Shown here in pieces: positions 53,223 to 62,292 of a stretch of DNA of 64,000 bases. The DNA is from Myxococcota bacterium. Lineage in GTDB: Bacteria; Myxococcota_A; UBA796; JAFGLY01. Each line of letters starts with the position of its first letter. The first letter of the stretch is position 1. The position numbers and the translations under genes were made by a program. The stretch is taken from positions 1 to 64,000 of the forward strand of contig JAJRWT010000098.1 in NCBI GenBank assembly GCA_024276675.1. The letters are read 5' to 3'. The notes under the pieces are model-generated. The model saw nothing but the letters and a program-made list of their open reading frames with translations, searched no databases and was not told the DNA's origin.

Positions 53223-53975
53223 TTATACTGAAAGTCCGCCGTCTACCACGAAGACCTGGCCAGTGATGTACGCAGCCGCATCGCTGGCCAGGAAGCACAC
53301 CAGGGGGGCAACATCCTGGGGCTTCCCGATACGCCGCATGGGAATGCGCTTCCTGAGGCCATCTATGAAGCGATCCGGAAGCGCCCTGGTCATGTCGGTG
53401 TCGATGAAGCCGGGAGCCACGCAGTTGACCCGTATGCCCCTTACCGCCACTTCCAGGGCCAGAGAGCGGGTGAGGCCCAGCACCGCGGCCTTGGAGGCAG
53501 AGTAGTTGGACTGCCCGGGGTTTCCGCGCATGGCGGTGATGCTCACAAGGTTGATGATGGAGCCGCCTCGCTTGCGGATCATGGTGTCGGCGGAGTGACG
53601 GCTCAGGCGAAAAACGGAGCCCAGGTTCGTGTCGATGACCGACTCCCAGTCTTCGTCGGACATACGCACCAGTAGACCGTCACGAGTGGTGCCGGCGTTG
53701 TTCACCAGGATGTCGACCCCGCCCATGGAATCGGCAAGCTCCATGATACGAAGACAGCCTTCCGGGGTGGAGACATCGGCCCCCACAGTGACGATGGAAT
53801 CACCGTAATCTCGTTGGAGCTGCCGTGCAGCCTGGGAAGAACGCCGGAAGTTGACGATGACACGAGCGCCCGACCTGGCCAGGCCCTGGCTGATGGCGCG
53901 GCCTATCCCACGAGCCCCGCCGGTCACGACCGCAATCTTGCCGGTTAGATCCAGCAGGGGGGCTGGTGAGTCCAT
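53223..53975 (-). CDS. fabG: 3-oxoacyl-ACP reductase (SDR family)
   Basis: This is a 250-aa short-chain dehydrogenase. It has VVTGGARGIGRAI, VNNAGTTRDGLL, the catalytic Ser in LVSITAMRGN, YSASKAAV (Tyr and Lys) and PGFIDTDMT, closest to the FabG pattern. It would reduce beta-ketoacyl-ACP with NADPH in fatty acid synthesis. No other fab gene is nearby, so a role on another substrate is possible. It starts 23 bases after the efp stop and is probably in the same transcript. Confidence 0.85.
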   Translation of the reverse strand: MDSPAPLLDLTGKIAVVTGGARGIGRAISQGLARSGARVIVNFRRSSQAARQLQRDYGDSIVTVGADVSTPEGCLRIMELADSMGGVDILVNNAGTTRDGLLVRMSDEDWESVIDTNLGSVFRLSRHSADTMIRKRGGSIINLVSITAMRGNPGQSNYSASKAAVLGLTRSLALEVAVRGIRVNCVAPGFIDTDMTRALPDRFIDGLRKRIPMRRIGKPQDVAPLVCFLASDAAAYITGQVFVVDGGLSV

Positions 53976-53998
53976 ACTTTCCCCTCCTTGCCCGCCGC

Positions 53999-54568
53999 TC
54001 AGTCCTTGACTCGGCCGACGTATTCACAGGTACGCGTGTCCACCTTGATGACTTCCCCCTGCTCCACGAAAAGAGGTACCTGGACAGTTGCGCCGGAGGC
54101 TATCCTGGCGGGCTTGGTGGCACCGGTGGCGGTGTTGCCGCGCACTCCGGGTTCGCAGTATTCGATTTCGCTTTCGATGAAGTTGGGCAAAGTCATGGCC
54201 ACGGCACGGCCCTTGAAGAAAAGAAGGGTTACTTCGAGGTTTTCGGTCAGGAAGTTCACATCGTTGCCAAGGGAGTCCTTGGAAATGCCCACCTGCTCAT
54301 AGGACTCCATGTCCATGAAGTAATAAGTGCTACCGTCGGAATACAGGAATTGAACGGTCTGCTCTTCGACGTCGGCTGCCTGGAGCTTTTCGCCGGTTCG
54401 ATATGTCCGTTCAATCACCGCTCCGCTGAGCATGTTTTTGAGCTTGGTTCGGGTGAAGGCATTGCCCTTGCCCGGTTTCACGAACTGGAAGTAGACAACA
54501 ACGTAGGGATCACCGTCGATCTCCACCTTCAAACCATTTCTGAAGTCCGATGTATCGTACTTGGCCAC
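53999..54568 (-). CDS. efp: translation elongation factor P
   Basis: This is a 189-aa protein with the three-beta-domain length of EF-P. The N-domain loop reads FVKPGKGNAF, with the tip Lys that EpmA/EpmB-type enzymes modify. The C-terminus has the family signature GATVQVPLFVEQGEVIKVDTRT. It relieves ribosome stalling at consecutive prolines. No modification enzyme is encoded nearby. Confidence 0.96.
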   Translation of the reverse strand: MAKYDTSDFRNGLKVEIDGDPYVVVYFQFVKPGKGNAFTRTKLKNMLSGAVIERTYRTGEKLQAADVEEQTVQFLYSDGSTYYFMDMESYEQVGISKDSLGNDVNFLTENLEVTLLFFKGRAVAMTLPNFIESEIEYCEPGVRGNTATGATKPARIASGATVQVPLFVEQGEVIKVDTRTCEYVGRVKD

Positions 54569-54844
54569 GGCGCACCTTCGATTATACGGTTCAGGGATCG
54601 TTTTCGTTGCCCTGCCTGCATATCACGGACCCGGCAATCTCGCCCACCAAACCCCGGCAGGGGGCCTTTCGGCGGCTCGAGGATCCACGCCGAACCAGGG
54701 AGCGTTCTCCCCGTCCTGGCAGCCCGGGTTTTCCACCAGGTGCAGGTCCGGCAGGCAGGGTTATTGTTTCTGTTGTGACCGCTGCTTTTCCCCAGCCAGG
54801 ATCACCAGGGATATTGATTCGAAAGATCCATCTCGGGAGCAACG

Positions 54845-56518
54845 ATGGCCATCAGACACGCCACCAGACGTTTCCATGACGTCGGCGAATTCATGGACGA
54901 ATACGAAAAAACCATCAGGCATGGAGCCATCTCCATTCCAGCGAGGGATCTTCCCGGTGAGTTGTCCACAGAACTTCGGCTGGACCTGGTCCTGCCGCTG
55001 ATTGGGCGCGTCGGTCCCATCGACGCCCAGCTTCTGCACCAGGATCCGGAACGGGGGGCTGGGCTGAATATTCCCCAACTGCCCCCACAAGTGGACAAGG
55101 CTATCAAGGATCTCCTCGACCTGGTGCAGCAGGTAAAGGAGTACCTGTTGGCCACCGGGCAGTTTTCAAAACGGGTTTCCTCGCCCGCCATCAGCTCCGT
55201 GCCGGCGGCACAGGCTGCCCGGCCCGGCGGGAGCACTCCTGTACGAAAAGCCTCGCCGCCCCCAGCGCCCTCTGGTCAGGAACCTGCCAGGGGCTTCGTT
55301 CTTCCCGACCTCTCCCAGATGGAACCGAGCATCCAGGGGGAACTGGGCAGCAAGGGCTTCAGGGAATGCCTCATTTCCCTGGCCATGGAACATCAGACGG
55401 GCATCTTGGTGCTTGTGGAAAACCAGGATCGACGCCGTTTCGGTTTCTGGTACAGGGGCGGGCCCGTTGGTTGGCGCACCGAGCCCCTGGACGAAAGCGA
55501 AGTGCTTGGCGTGCTCCTCTACAGAGCAGGCAAGCTGACGGAAGAACAACTGGCGAAAAGCCTGGAGCTGGCCGAAGCCGATGGTATCCGGCAGGGCGAG
55601 GCTCTCATGAACATGGGCGTATTGTCCTTTCCCCAGCTCGTCATGGTCCTGCAAAAACAAGTGGAGTTCATCCTGCAGAAGGTGATGCGCCTGCAAGAGG
55701 GCCTCTGGGCCTTCTATCCCCTGGAGAGTCTTCCAGAGAACTTCGCCACCCCCCCCCTGCGCCTGCTGACCATCCTGTTCAGGGCTCTGAAGGCCCACAC
55801 CAAAGAAATGGCCCTGGAGAGTATCGCTGCTTCCCACAGGTCAAACCTGGATCGCTACGTGTTCCTTGCCGATGGAGTGGAGAGCGTGTTGGAGGAGATC
55901 AACTTCACTCCGGCGGAACGCAAATTCATGGAAATCATGCGCTCCAACTCCTGGCGTCTGAGGGAGCTGTTCAGTGTTTCCAACTTGAGCCGCGGGGAAA
56001 CCGCGGCAACCATCTGGGCCCTCAACCAGATGGACTTCATCGACTATCGCGTCCATGAAACCAGGGAACGTTTCCTTGCCAGGGTGGGCACACGCATACA
56101 GACAAAGGAAAAGCAACTGGGGCCGGGAACCCACTTCGACATCCTGGAAGTTCACTGGATCTCACTCCCCCACGAAATCGAACAATCCTACCGACGTCTC
56201 AAGAAGGAGTTCGCGGCCAGTGGCCGCTACCGGGATCTTCCCCCGAATCTCGAAAAGGCTGTCAGGAAGATCTCCCGGGCCATCGAGGCCTCCTACCTGT
56301 TCTTGAAAGACGACAAAAAACGCAGGGCCTACCGAGAAGAGGTCATCGAGGCAGGAAAAATAGAAGCCTCCGCTGAAATCCTGGCCAAAAAGGGTGAGAT
56401 GGCAATAATGAAGGCGGATCGTGGCGAGGCGCTCAACTGCTGGGGAAAGGCCCTGGAGTTGATGCCCGGGATGGCAGCGTATCGAGATGGTCTGGAACGT
56501 GCCCGTGCCCTTGGCTGA
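54845..56518 (+). CDS. PilZ-like, DUF4388 and degenerate J-domain protein
   Basis: This is a 557-aa protein. Residues 8-100 resemble a PilZ/TIGR02266 domain (VGEFMDEYEKTIRHGAISIP, GLNIPQLP). A Pro/Ser linker (120-155) leads to a DUF4388 (PATAN-like) domain (about 170-300: GILVLVE, GVLLYRAGKLTEEQLAKSL, GEALMNMGVLSFPQLV). Residues 428-500 are J-domain-like (HFDILEVHWISLPHEIEQSYRRL, then AIEASYLFLKDDKKRRAYRE). The HPD motif that stimulates Hsp70 is replaced by a longer ASGRYRDLPP loop. A short TPR-like tail ends the protein. Its neighbour two genes back is an Hsp70-PilZ fusion. Confidence 0.75.
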   Translation: MAIRHATRRFHDVGEFMDEYEKTIRHGAISIPARDLPGELSTELRLDLVLPLIGRVGPIDAQLLHQDPERGAGLNIPQLPPQVDKAIKDLLDLVQQVKEYLLATGQFSKRVSSPAISSVPAAQAARPGGSTPVRKASPPPAPSGQEPARGFVLPDLSQMEPSIQGELGSKGFRECLISLAMEHQTGILVLVENQDRRRFGFWYRGGPVGWRTEPLDESEVLGVLLYRAGKLTEEQLAKSLELAEADGIRQGEALMNMGVLSFPQLVMVLQKQVEFILQKVMRLQEGLWAFYPLESLPENFATPPLRLLTILFRALKAHTKEMALESIAASHRSNLDRYVFLADGVESVLEEINFTPAERKFMEIMRSNSWRLRELFSVSNLSRGETAATIWALNQMDFIDYRVHETRERFLARVGTRIQTKEKQLGPGTHFDILEVHWISLPHEIEQSYRRLKKEFAASGRYRDLPPNLEKAVRKISRAIEASYLFLKDDKKRRAYREEVIEAGKIEASAEILAKKGEMAIMKADRGEALNCWGKALELMPGMAAYRDGLERARALG

Positions 56519-56522
56519 AGCC

Positions 56523-56545
56523 GGACCGACACATCGGTTCTTTTT
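56523..56545 (+). terminator. rho-independent terminator after the J-like gene
   Basis: GGACCGA (56523-56529), loop CACA, TCGGTTC (56534-56540) form a 7-bp stem with one G-U pair. Five T residues (56541-56545) follow. It begins four bases after the stop codon of the preceding gene. Confidence 0.7.
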
Positions 56546-56582
56546 GCAATGGGAAGGCGTTGGCGGGTCTTCTGCCTTGGCG

Positions 56583-57578
56583 TCAACGTGGTCGGGAGGA
56601 CCACGTGGCGCTGTCGTAGACACCCCGTGACGGGGACCAGTCCGCTGCCGGGTGAAGGGCGATTTCTGGCAGGGGAGAGGGAAAGAAAGTCTCCAGCTCG
56701 CCCATGTTGCTGGACATCCCGGCCGAGCCCAGGCGGAGCCGGACCCGGGCAAACTTGGTATTGTAGCAGTAGCCCACGCGACCGTCGGGGAACCTGTAAC
56801 GAAGACCAACCAGGTCGGACAGGTAACACTTCATGGAAAGCTCCACACCACGATATCCAACTGTCCAGGAAGTTTCATCGAAGCGCCCGTGACCCGGCCA
56901 GTGTCTGAACTTGTTCATGCTACGGGAGCCTTCAGGTCCAAGGAACAACAGAGTCGAGAGAGCTGGTGTCACCCATGGTCCCAGGCGCAGCCGCGCCGAG
57001 AAGCCATCCACGGTTCTTCCCTGGACGCCGTCGTCCCAGATGCCACAGTTGCCGTAGGCATAGCTCCAGGCGTGCTCGGTACCCCAGTTGTGCCCACGCA
57101 GTCCCGTCCATTGCCGGACATCAGTCCTGTTTCCATCCAGGACGACGTGACCTTCAAAGCAGAGGTTGGGGACAGGTGTGAGGATCTTCTTCTTGGGGAA
57201 ACCGCCGTCATACAGCGCTTCGCTGCGAAAATGCTGCAACGGACCCAGCCCACCGGAGAGGGACAGATCCCAGGTTGCCGCTCCCAGGGTTCCCCTTGCC
57301 AGATGAGGTTCCAGGCGGACGCTTCCAGCCTCCACCTGTGGGCCGGGGCCGAAACGCAGGTCCTTCCAGGGTACATCGCTGCGAAACACCCGGGGCGGGC
57401 TTCCCCTGGTCAACCAGATGAACCACAGTTCCGCCACGTGATCGCCACCATCCGGTCTGAAGAGTGTGTGCTTGATCCACATGGCATGTTGGCCATCTGG
57501 GCTATTGGCCTTCAGGTAGTGGCTCTCGTAGATGCCCGTCTGGTTCAACGCCATCACTCTGTCGTATGGGATATTCAT
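56583..57578 (-). CDS. calycin-like protein (AttH/tocopherol cyclase-like)
   Basis: This is a 331-aa cytosolic protein without a signal peptide. It is beta-rich, with a central GLRGHNWGTEHAWSYAYGNC motif (near 155-175) resembling the GxNWG...W motif of AttH/CrtC-like and tocopherol cyclase-like calycins, which bind or hydrate hydrophobic substrates. Other strands (RFPDGRVGYCYNTKFARV) fit a two-lobed barrel. The substrate is unknown. Confidence 0.5.
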   Translation of the reverse strand: MNIPYDRVMALNQTGIYESHYLKANSPDGQHAMWIKHTLFRPDGGDHVAELWFIWLTRGSPPRVFRSDVPWKDLRFGPGPQVEAGSVRLEPHLARGTLGAATWDLSLSGGLGPLQHFRSEALYDGGFPKKKILTPVPNLCFEGHVVLDGNRTDVRQWTGLRGHNWGTEHAWSYAYGNCGIWDDGVQGRTVDGFSARLRLGPWVTPALSTLLFLGPEGSRSMNKFRHWPGHGRFDETSWTVGYRGVELSMKCYLSDLVGLRYRFPDGRVGYCYNTKFARVRLRLGSAGMSSNMGELETFFPSPLPEIALHPAADWSPSRGVYDSATWSSRPR

Positions 57579-57757
57579 GGTTTGATCCGAACCTGCTGTG
57601 AGGTGAGTTGTTACGGAAGCGGTCTTCTCCAGGGACCCTACACCATGAACAGGGGGCGTTTCAACGTTCAGTCGGATAGAGACCAGGAAGTTCCAGGGTA
57701 CACCGAGACAGGGTCGTGAACGGCAAGGGTCTCGTCTGGCTCTGAACTGGAGGCGTC

Positions 57758-59110
57758 ATGGCATCCTTGGTGCTCGTGGTGGGGGCAGGTCCCGATGCCC
57801 TTCTGGCCGCGGCAGTGGCCTCGGCCATGGGGTTTCGCGTGAACTGCGCCCTTGCGGAACCCTATGCTGCTGCTCTCCGCAATCCCGACATTCCCCGCGA
57901 CCTGGGCCATGTTGGCGATGTCCCCATCGACCCGGCAATAGCCAAGGCCCTCGGTGGGTTTGTCAAACTACAGCATGATTCACCCACATCGGGTCGGGCT
58001 GTGTTCCACAACGGCCGATTGCGACCTCTGCCGCTGAGGCCACGGGATCTATGCCGCCTCCTGGAACCCTCACTTGCGGCCCAGGTGCTCTGGGGTTTGA
58101 CAAGGGCACGACTGGCCGATGAACTGGGTGATCTGCTGGGAACCTGGAGAGAGATACGCTCCTACCGTGATTGGGTGTGTACCCAGTTCGGCGAACCGAT
58201 TTTCGATCTTCTTCACAGCCACTACTGTGCCAGGCGCTGGGGTTCACCCTTCGACATGTCCGCCAGCGTGGCCCGTCTGCACCACGGATGCCCTTCTTCA
58301 GGTACTCTCCTGACCCCCCGGCTCCCTCCACGGGATTTCCTGAAAAGACAGGTGGAGCTGGTGGAGGCGTCAGGTGGCGGCCTGTACCTGAATTCCCCCC
58401 TGCGAAGTTTCCTTCTCGAAGACGGGCAGGTAGTGGGAGCCTATCTGGTGGGTAGAACCGAGCCCCTCCTGGGCAGGGTGCTGGCGGCAATCCCGCCCGC
58501 GGCCGTGCTGAAGGCTCTCGACCCCACGGCTGCAAAGGCCCTGGGAGCGGATGTGGGGCATTTGAAAGCTCGGCATTCGGTACAGGTGATGGTCCCCGTG
58601 AAATCAGACCATCTGCCTCGAGAGATCCACCTGATGGATCCGGGCATTCCTTTCTTCCGGATCCTGCGCCCCGCTGCACTCCCAGCCTGCGGCCAATTGG
58701 CGGGGTGCCTGGTACTCCATGCCAACATCGACGAGGCCGATCCCCTCTGGACCGAAGACGACCAACACTGGGGCGAGTTGGCCAGGCAGAGCCTTGCCGA
58801 TTCCGGCCTGGCCGTTCCCACGGGTGGCAACACGCGGGTCAATCGCCTGCGGAACCACGAAGCCCAGTGGACGATGGGCTGGCATCCCACGTGGATGAAA
58901 GCCACCGAAACCTACCAGGAGATTGGGCTGGCGGGAACAGGCAGGTCGGGCTCATTCGCCCCCATCTCGCCTTCCCGGGAAATTGCGCTGACCGTGAGTG
59001 TCCTCTCCGAAGACATCGTAGGCCTGAGAGATACCTACCGGAGCCACGTGGACCCTCCCACCGCCACCGAGCGCAGGAGCGTCTCCATCATGGATATCGT
59101 AGTAGCCTGA
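57758..59110 (+). CDS. FAD-dependent oxidoreductase-like protein (amine oxidase/desaturase fold)
   Basis: This is a 450-aa protein. The N-terminus VLVVGAGPDALLAAAVASAMG is a Rossmann dinucleotide motif, with Ala in place of the third Gly. The rest has the layout of the protoporphyrinogen oxidase/phytoene desaturase superfamily: RPLPLRPRDL, a helical substrate region, and LTPRLPPRDFLKRQVELVEASGG. The usual acidic residue after strand 2 is not obvious, so FAD binding is unproven. GGAGG lies upstream of the ATG. It is followed by a tRNA gene on the other strand. Confidence 0.6.
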   Translation: MASLVLVVGAGPDALLAAAVASAMGFRVNCALAEPYAAALRNPDIPRDLGHVGDVPIDPAIAKALGGFVKLQHDSPTSGRAVFHNGRLRPLPLRPRDLCRLLEPSLAAQVLWGLTRARLADELGDLLGTWREIRSYRDWVCTQFGEPIFDLLHSHYCARRWGSPFDMSASVARLHHGCPSSGTLLTPRLPPRDFLKRQVELVEASGGGLYLNSPLRSFLLEDGQVVGAYLVGRTEPLLGRVLAAIPPAAVLKALDPTAAKALGADVGHLKARHSVQVMVPVKSDHLPREIHLMDPGIPFFRILRPAALPACGQLAGCLVLHANIDEADPLWTEDDQHWGELARQSLADSGLAVPTGGNTRVNRLRNHEAQWTMGWHPTWMKATETYQEIGLAGTGRSGSFAPISPSREIALTVSVLSEDIVGLRDTYRSHVDPPTATERRSVSIMDIVVA

Positions 59111-59180
59111 ACCTGTTGTCCCGGGCGCATCACCGCCCAGTCCGGAGATGGCGGCGGGAATGCGTTCAGGACATGGAGGG

Positions 59181-59262
59181 TGGGGGCGGTGGGAATCGAA
59201 CCCACACGGTCTTTGACCACTCGATTTTGAGTCGAGCGCGTCTGCCATTCCGCCACGCCCCC
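59181..59262 (-). tRNA. tRNA-Leu (anticodon CAA)
   Basis: Read on the minus strand, the 82-nt sequence folds as a class II tRNA. It has a 7-bp acceptor GGGGGCG/CGCCCCC, a D-arm with GGAATGGCAGA, an anticodon stem CTCGA/TCGAG with loop CTCAAAA (anticodon CAA at 59227-59229), a long variable arm GGTC-AAA-GACC, and a T-arm GTGGG-TTCGATT-CCCAC. The discriminator is A. CCA is not fully encoded (next bases CCC). Confidence 0.96.
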
Positions 59263-59563
59263 GCATATTCAGTCCGTGGACCGCCAGGCATCTAACAACA
59301 CCCGCGGGCAGTTGCCAGCCATGAAGTTGAAGCTCTCATGGGAGATACGGGTGCAGATGCGCCCCATATCCGATAAGCGGTCAAGATGACGGACACAGGC
59401 ATCCCGTTGTGTTCGATTCCCGTCAAATTCGAGTCGGTGAAGCTGGCCACCCTGGCCAGTAGCTTTCGATTCTCGTAGACTCCATGAATCAGCCCGTTGC
59501 TGGAAGCCAGAGCACAGACTACCTGCCGGGCATCTTCAACAACACGGAGCACCAGGAAGGGTT
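59263..59563. other. 301-bp region between tRNA-Leu and the pseudo-receiver gene
   Basis: A minus-strand open frame (59292-59552, 86 codons from a GTG) and short plus-strand frames cover it, but none is recognisable. The region probably holds promoters for the tRNA and the receiver gene. No integrase or duplicated tRNA end, as expected at an attachment site, is seen. Confidence 0.45.
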
Positions 59564-60361
59564 ATGGCCAAGCGCTCCATTTTGGTGGCTGATCCGGATC
59601 CGGCCACTTCGAGGAAAGTCAGAAGAGCACTGGACAGCACCGTGCTGGGCGTGCAACACGCCTGCAGCTTGGCTGAAGCCGAATCGAAGCTTGGCAACGA
59701 CGACATCGCCGTGGTCTTGACAGCCCTGAGCTTTCCAGACGGCAACGCCTACGAACTCGCCAGAAAAATCCGTGCCACGACTTCCGGCACCCCCGTTTTC
59801 ATCCTCTATGGCGGATTCGACGTCATGGACCCCCATCTCGCCCGGGAGAGCGGAGTGGCAGGAGGCATAAGGCGCCCCCTTTCGACAGATTCACTCCTGG
59901 CCCATCTCGAATCCGTCGTGGGCGGCCTGGACTCTCCAGTATTACCAACCACCCAACAGGATCTCCCCGCATCCACTCCCGAGGACCTCCCCGGCTCCAA
60001 CATCGAAGACCTGACAGATCCCTTCCGCGATGCCAGTTCGCCACGTGGGCCTCAAGGGGCTCGTACCCCACTGGTGAGCAACGAGCGAATCGCCACGTTC
60101 ATACCCAACGACTACGAATCCCTCCCCCACGTGGCCGTGGACCCGACAGTGGTAAACGAAGCCATGGAGCACGCCATAATGGCAGCCCTGCCCGAAGCCC
60201 TGGAGATCTTGCTGGAAAAATCACTCCGCACTTCCAGCCCCATAAGAGTCATCATCGAGCAGGCTCTGGTTCGTACCGTCGAAAAACGCCTGCCAGAGAC
60301 AACCAGGCAGGTGTTGCTGCAAATGGCTCGCGAAGGCACATTGAAGGAAGAAAAACCCTGA
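59564..60361 (+). CDS. response-regulator-like protein with inactive receiver domain
   Basis: This is a 265-aa protein. Residues 4-118 follow the CheY plan (ILVADPDPATSRKVRRAL, VVLTALSFPDGNAYELARKIRA). The acidic pocket pair is present (Asp10, Asp12). However, the phosphoacceptor Asp four residues before the PDG proline is Ala54, the Thr/Ser position reads Tyr, and the KP motif is RP. It is probably not phosphorylated. A Pro/Ser linker leads to a helical C-terminal domain (about 185-265) of unknown function. AGGAAGG lies just before the ATG. Confidence 0.8.
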   Translation: MAKRSILVADPDPATSRKVRRALDSTVLGVQHACSLAEAESKLGNDDIAVVLTALSFPDGNAYELARKIRATTSGTPVFILYGGFDVMDPHLARESGVAGGIRRPLSTDSLLAHLESVVGGLDSPVLPTTQQDLPASTPEDLPGSNIEDLTDPFRDASSPRGPQGARTPLVSNERIATFIPNDYESLPHVAVDPTVVNEAMEHAIMAALPEALEILLEKSLRTSSPIRVIIEQALVRTVEKRLPETTRQVLLQMAREGTLKEEKP

Positions 60362-60385
60362 TCCGGTCCTTGATTTCGTTCCGGA

Positions 60386-61279
60386 TTGCACCCGACGCCA
60401 GATCCCTCTGTACCGGGCACATTGAAACACTTGCAGCAAGGCTCAAATCCATTGCTACTGGAAAAACTCGTAGATCTCGCCCTTGAAGAAGACATCGGCC
60501 CGGGCGACATTACCACTCTGGCCTGCGTGCCCGCCCACCTGGAGGGCGGGGCCCGGATAGTGACCAGGCAGGACCTGGTACTTGCCGGTCAGGAGGTGGC
60601 CGAAGCCGTTTTCCGCGCCCGCGGCTCCAAATATCGCGCATGCGCAGCCGACGGCGACAATCTCGGAGTTGGTTCGACCGTGGGTGAGATCACGGGCCCT
60701 CTTCGCTCCATTCTCATGACTGAGCGCGTGGCCCTCAACTTCCTCATGGAACTTTCGGGTATCGCCAGCACGACCAGGCTCCACGTGGAAGCCGCGGCGG
60801 GCGCTTTTGCCGTCGTTGACACGCGAAAGACCACCCCCTTGCACAGGTCCCTGCAAAAAGCAGCCGTCAGGGCTGGAGGTGCCCGCAACCACAGGTTTTC
60901 CCTGTTTGACGGCGTCCTTGTCAAGGACAACCACATCCGTGCAGTGGGCAGCATAACGGAAGCCGTACACAGAGTTCGTTCACGAGCCCACCATCTCATG
61001 CGTATCCAGGTGGAAGTGCGGAACGTGGCAGAGGGGCGGGAGGCGTTGGCGGCAGGGGCCGATGCTCTCTTGCTGGACAACATGGGCACCTCCGCCCTTC
61101 GGCACGCGCTGGCTGTTTTCAAGGGGAAGGTCCTGCTGGAGGCCAGCGGAAACATGACCCCTGAACGTCTGGCCATGTTGGCATCAACAGGGCCCAGGCC
61201 CGACCTGGTGAGCGTCGGGGGATTGGTACACCAGGCACGATGGGTGGACCTCTCGCTGGAACTTACCGCTGTCCCCTGA
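60386..61279 (+). CDS. nadC: nicotinate-nucleotide pyrophosphorylase (carboxylating)
   Basis: This is a 297-aa enzyme converting quinolinate and PRPP to nicotinate mononucleotide. It has LALEEDIGPGDITT, MTERVALNFLMELSGIAS, VVDTRKTTPLHRSLQKAAVRAGGARNHR (split here as the substrate-binding run), VLVKDNHI, VEVRNVAEG, LLLDNM and LEASGNM. No ATG exists near the start. TTG at 60386 or 60422 must be used. The usual PGLR reads PLHR. Confidence 0.93.
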   Translation: MHPTPDPSVPGTLKHLQQGSNPLLLEKLVDLALEEDIGPGDITTLACVPAHLEGGARIVTRQDLVLAGQEVAEAVFRARGSKYRACAADGDNLGVGSTVGEITGPLRSILMTERVALNFLMELSGIASTTRLHVEAAAGAFAVVDTRKTTPLHRSLQKAAVRAGGARNHRFSLFDGVLVKDNHIRAVGSITEAVHRVRSRAHHLMRIQVEVRNVAEGREALAAGADALLLDNMGTSALRHALAVFKGKVLLEASGNMTPERLAMLASTGPRPDLVSVGGLVHQARWVDLSLELTAVP

Positions 61280-61301
61280 AGGAACCCCGGACAGAACATC
61301 G

Positions 61302-62270
61302 ATGACCACCGATCTCGATTCACTGCTGCTGGATCTGCTCTCCGACGGTGGGTTCGTTTCCAGAACCCACCTGACCGATTCCCTCTCCATCTCGCCGTCG
61401 GAGTTGGAGCGGCGTCTGCTGGATCTGGAGAGCGAGGGATGCAGTATTCGGCGGCGAGGATCCCGGTTGTCGCTGGACTGTGCCAATGGATTCGGCCAGG
61501 CAGTCATCTCCTGGCGCCTGGGCAGGAAGATCCATTTTTTCGACTCGCTTGGCTCCACCAACAGCAAGGCATGGGAGCTGGCTGGCGATGGTGCTGGGGC
61601 GGGCACGCTGGTAGTGGCCGACTCCCAGACCGGGGGTCGTGGGCGCATGGGGCGCTCATGGTGGTCGCCCCCCGGCACCAACCTGTACTTCTCGCTGCTT
61701 CTCCGCCCCGACATCACTCCCCACCAGGCGCCGCTGCTGGGCTTGAGCGCCGCGTATTCCATGGCGGAGTTGCTGGATCTCCAGGTCAAGTGGCCCAACG
61801 ACCTGGTCACCGCCCATGGGAAGAAGCTCTGCGGTTTCCTGGCCGAAATGGAACTGGACGGCGGGCAGGTGGCCTTCGTGATCCTCGGGGTGGGATTGAA
61901 CGTCAACCAGACCGTTTTCCCCCAAGACCTTCCCCTCGCCACCAGCCTACGCAACGAAAGGGGCCATCTCCATGATCGAGCTTCTCTGCTGGCACGAATC
62001 GTCCTTGGCGTCGAATCCGGCCTCCGGCGGCATCGCCACGACTCCGCCGCTCTCATGGAAGGTCTCAGGCAGCGAAGCCACACCCTGGGAAGGCACGTGA
62101 AGATCAGCCTGGGCAGTCCAGCCTCCACCGGGGAGCAAGGCTCCTTCGTGGAGGGTTTGGCGGTCGATATCCGGACCGATGGAGCGTTGGTCCTCCAACT
62201 GGATGACGGCACCACCAGGCTGGTCAGGGCCGGCGACGTGGAAACGACATCATCCAGAATTCACTCGTAG
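61302..62270 (+). CDS. birA: bifunctional biotin ligase/repressor
   Basis: This is a 322-aa protein. An N-terminal winged-helix (about 5-55: LLLDLLSDGGFVSRTHLTDSL) suggests DNA binding. The ligase core has FDSLGSTNSKA, the biotinyl-AMP loop GGRGRMGRSW, TNLYFSLLLRP, VKWPNDLV, KLCGFLAEM and LGVGLNVNQ. A small C-terminal SH3-like domain (GLAVDIRTDGALVLQLDDG) completes it. It biotinylates carboxylase carrier protein and may repress biotin genes. It is commonly next to coaX, as here. Confidence 0.94.
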   Translation: MTTDLDSLLLDLLSDGGFVSRTHLTDSLSISPSELERRLLDLESEGCSIRRRGSRLSLDCANGFGQAVISWRLGRKIHFFDSLGSTNSKAWELAGDGAGAGTLVVADSQTGGRGRMGRSWWSPPGTNLYFSLLLRPDITPHQAPLLGLSAAYSMAELLDLQVKWPNDLVTAHGKKLCGFLAEMELDGGQVAFVILGVGLNVNQTVFPQDLPLATSLRNERGHLHDRASLLARIVLGVESGLRRHRHDSAALMEGLRQRSHTLGRHVKISLGSPASTGEQGSFVEGLAVDIRTDGALVLQLDDGTTRLVRAGDVETTSSRIHS

Positions 62271-62292
62271 GTCTACGCTCCTTTCCAGGGGT

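Noticed and set aside
59181..59262. tRNA-Leu as an integration site for a mobile island
   Set aside because: There is no integrase gene, no direct repeat of the tRNA 3' end within the window and no phage-like genes nearby.
59292..59552. 86-codon minus-strand frame beside tRNA-Leu
   Set aside because: It starts with GTG, has no family resemblance and no convincing ribosome site. It is recorded only within the gap description.
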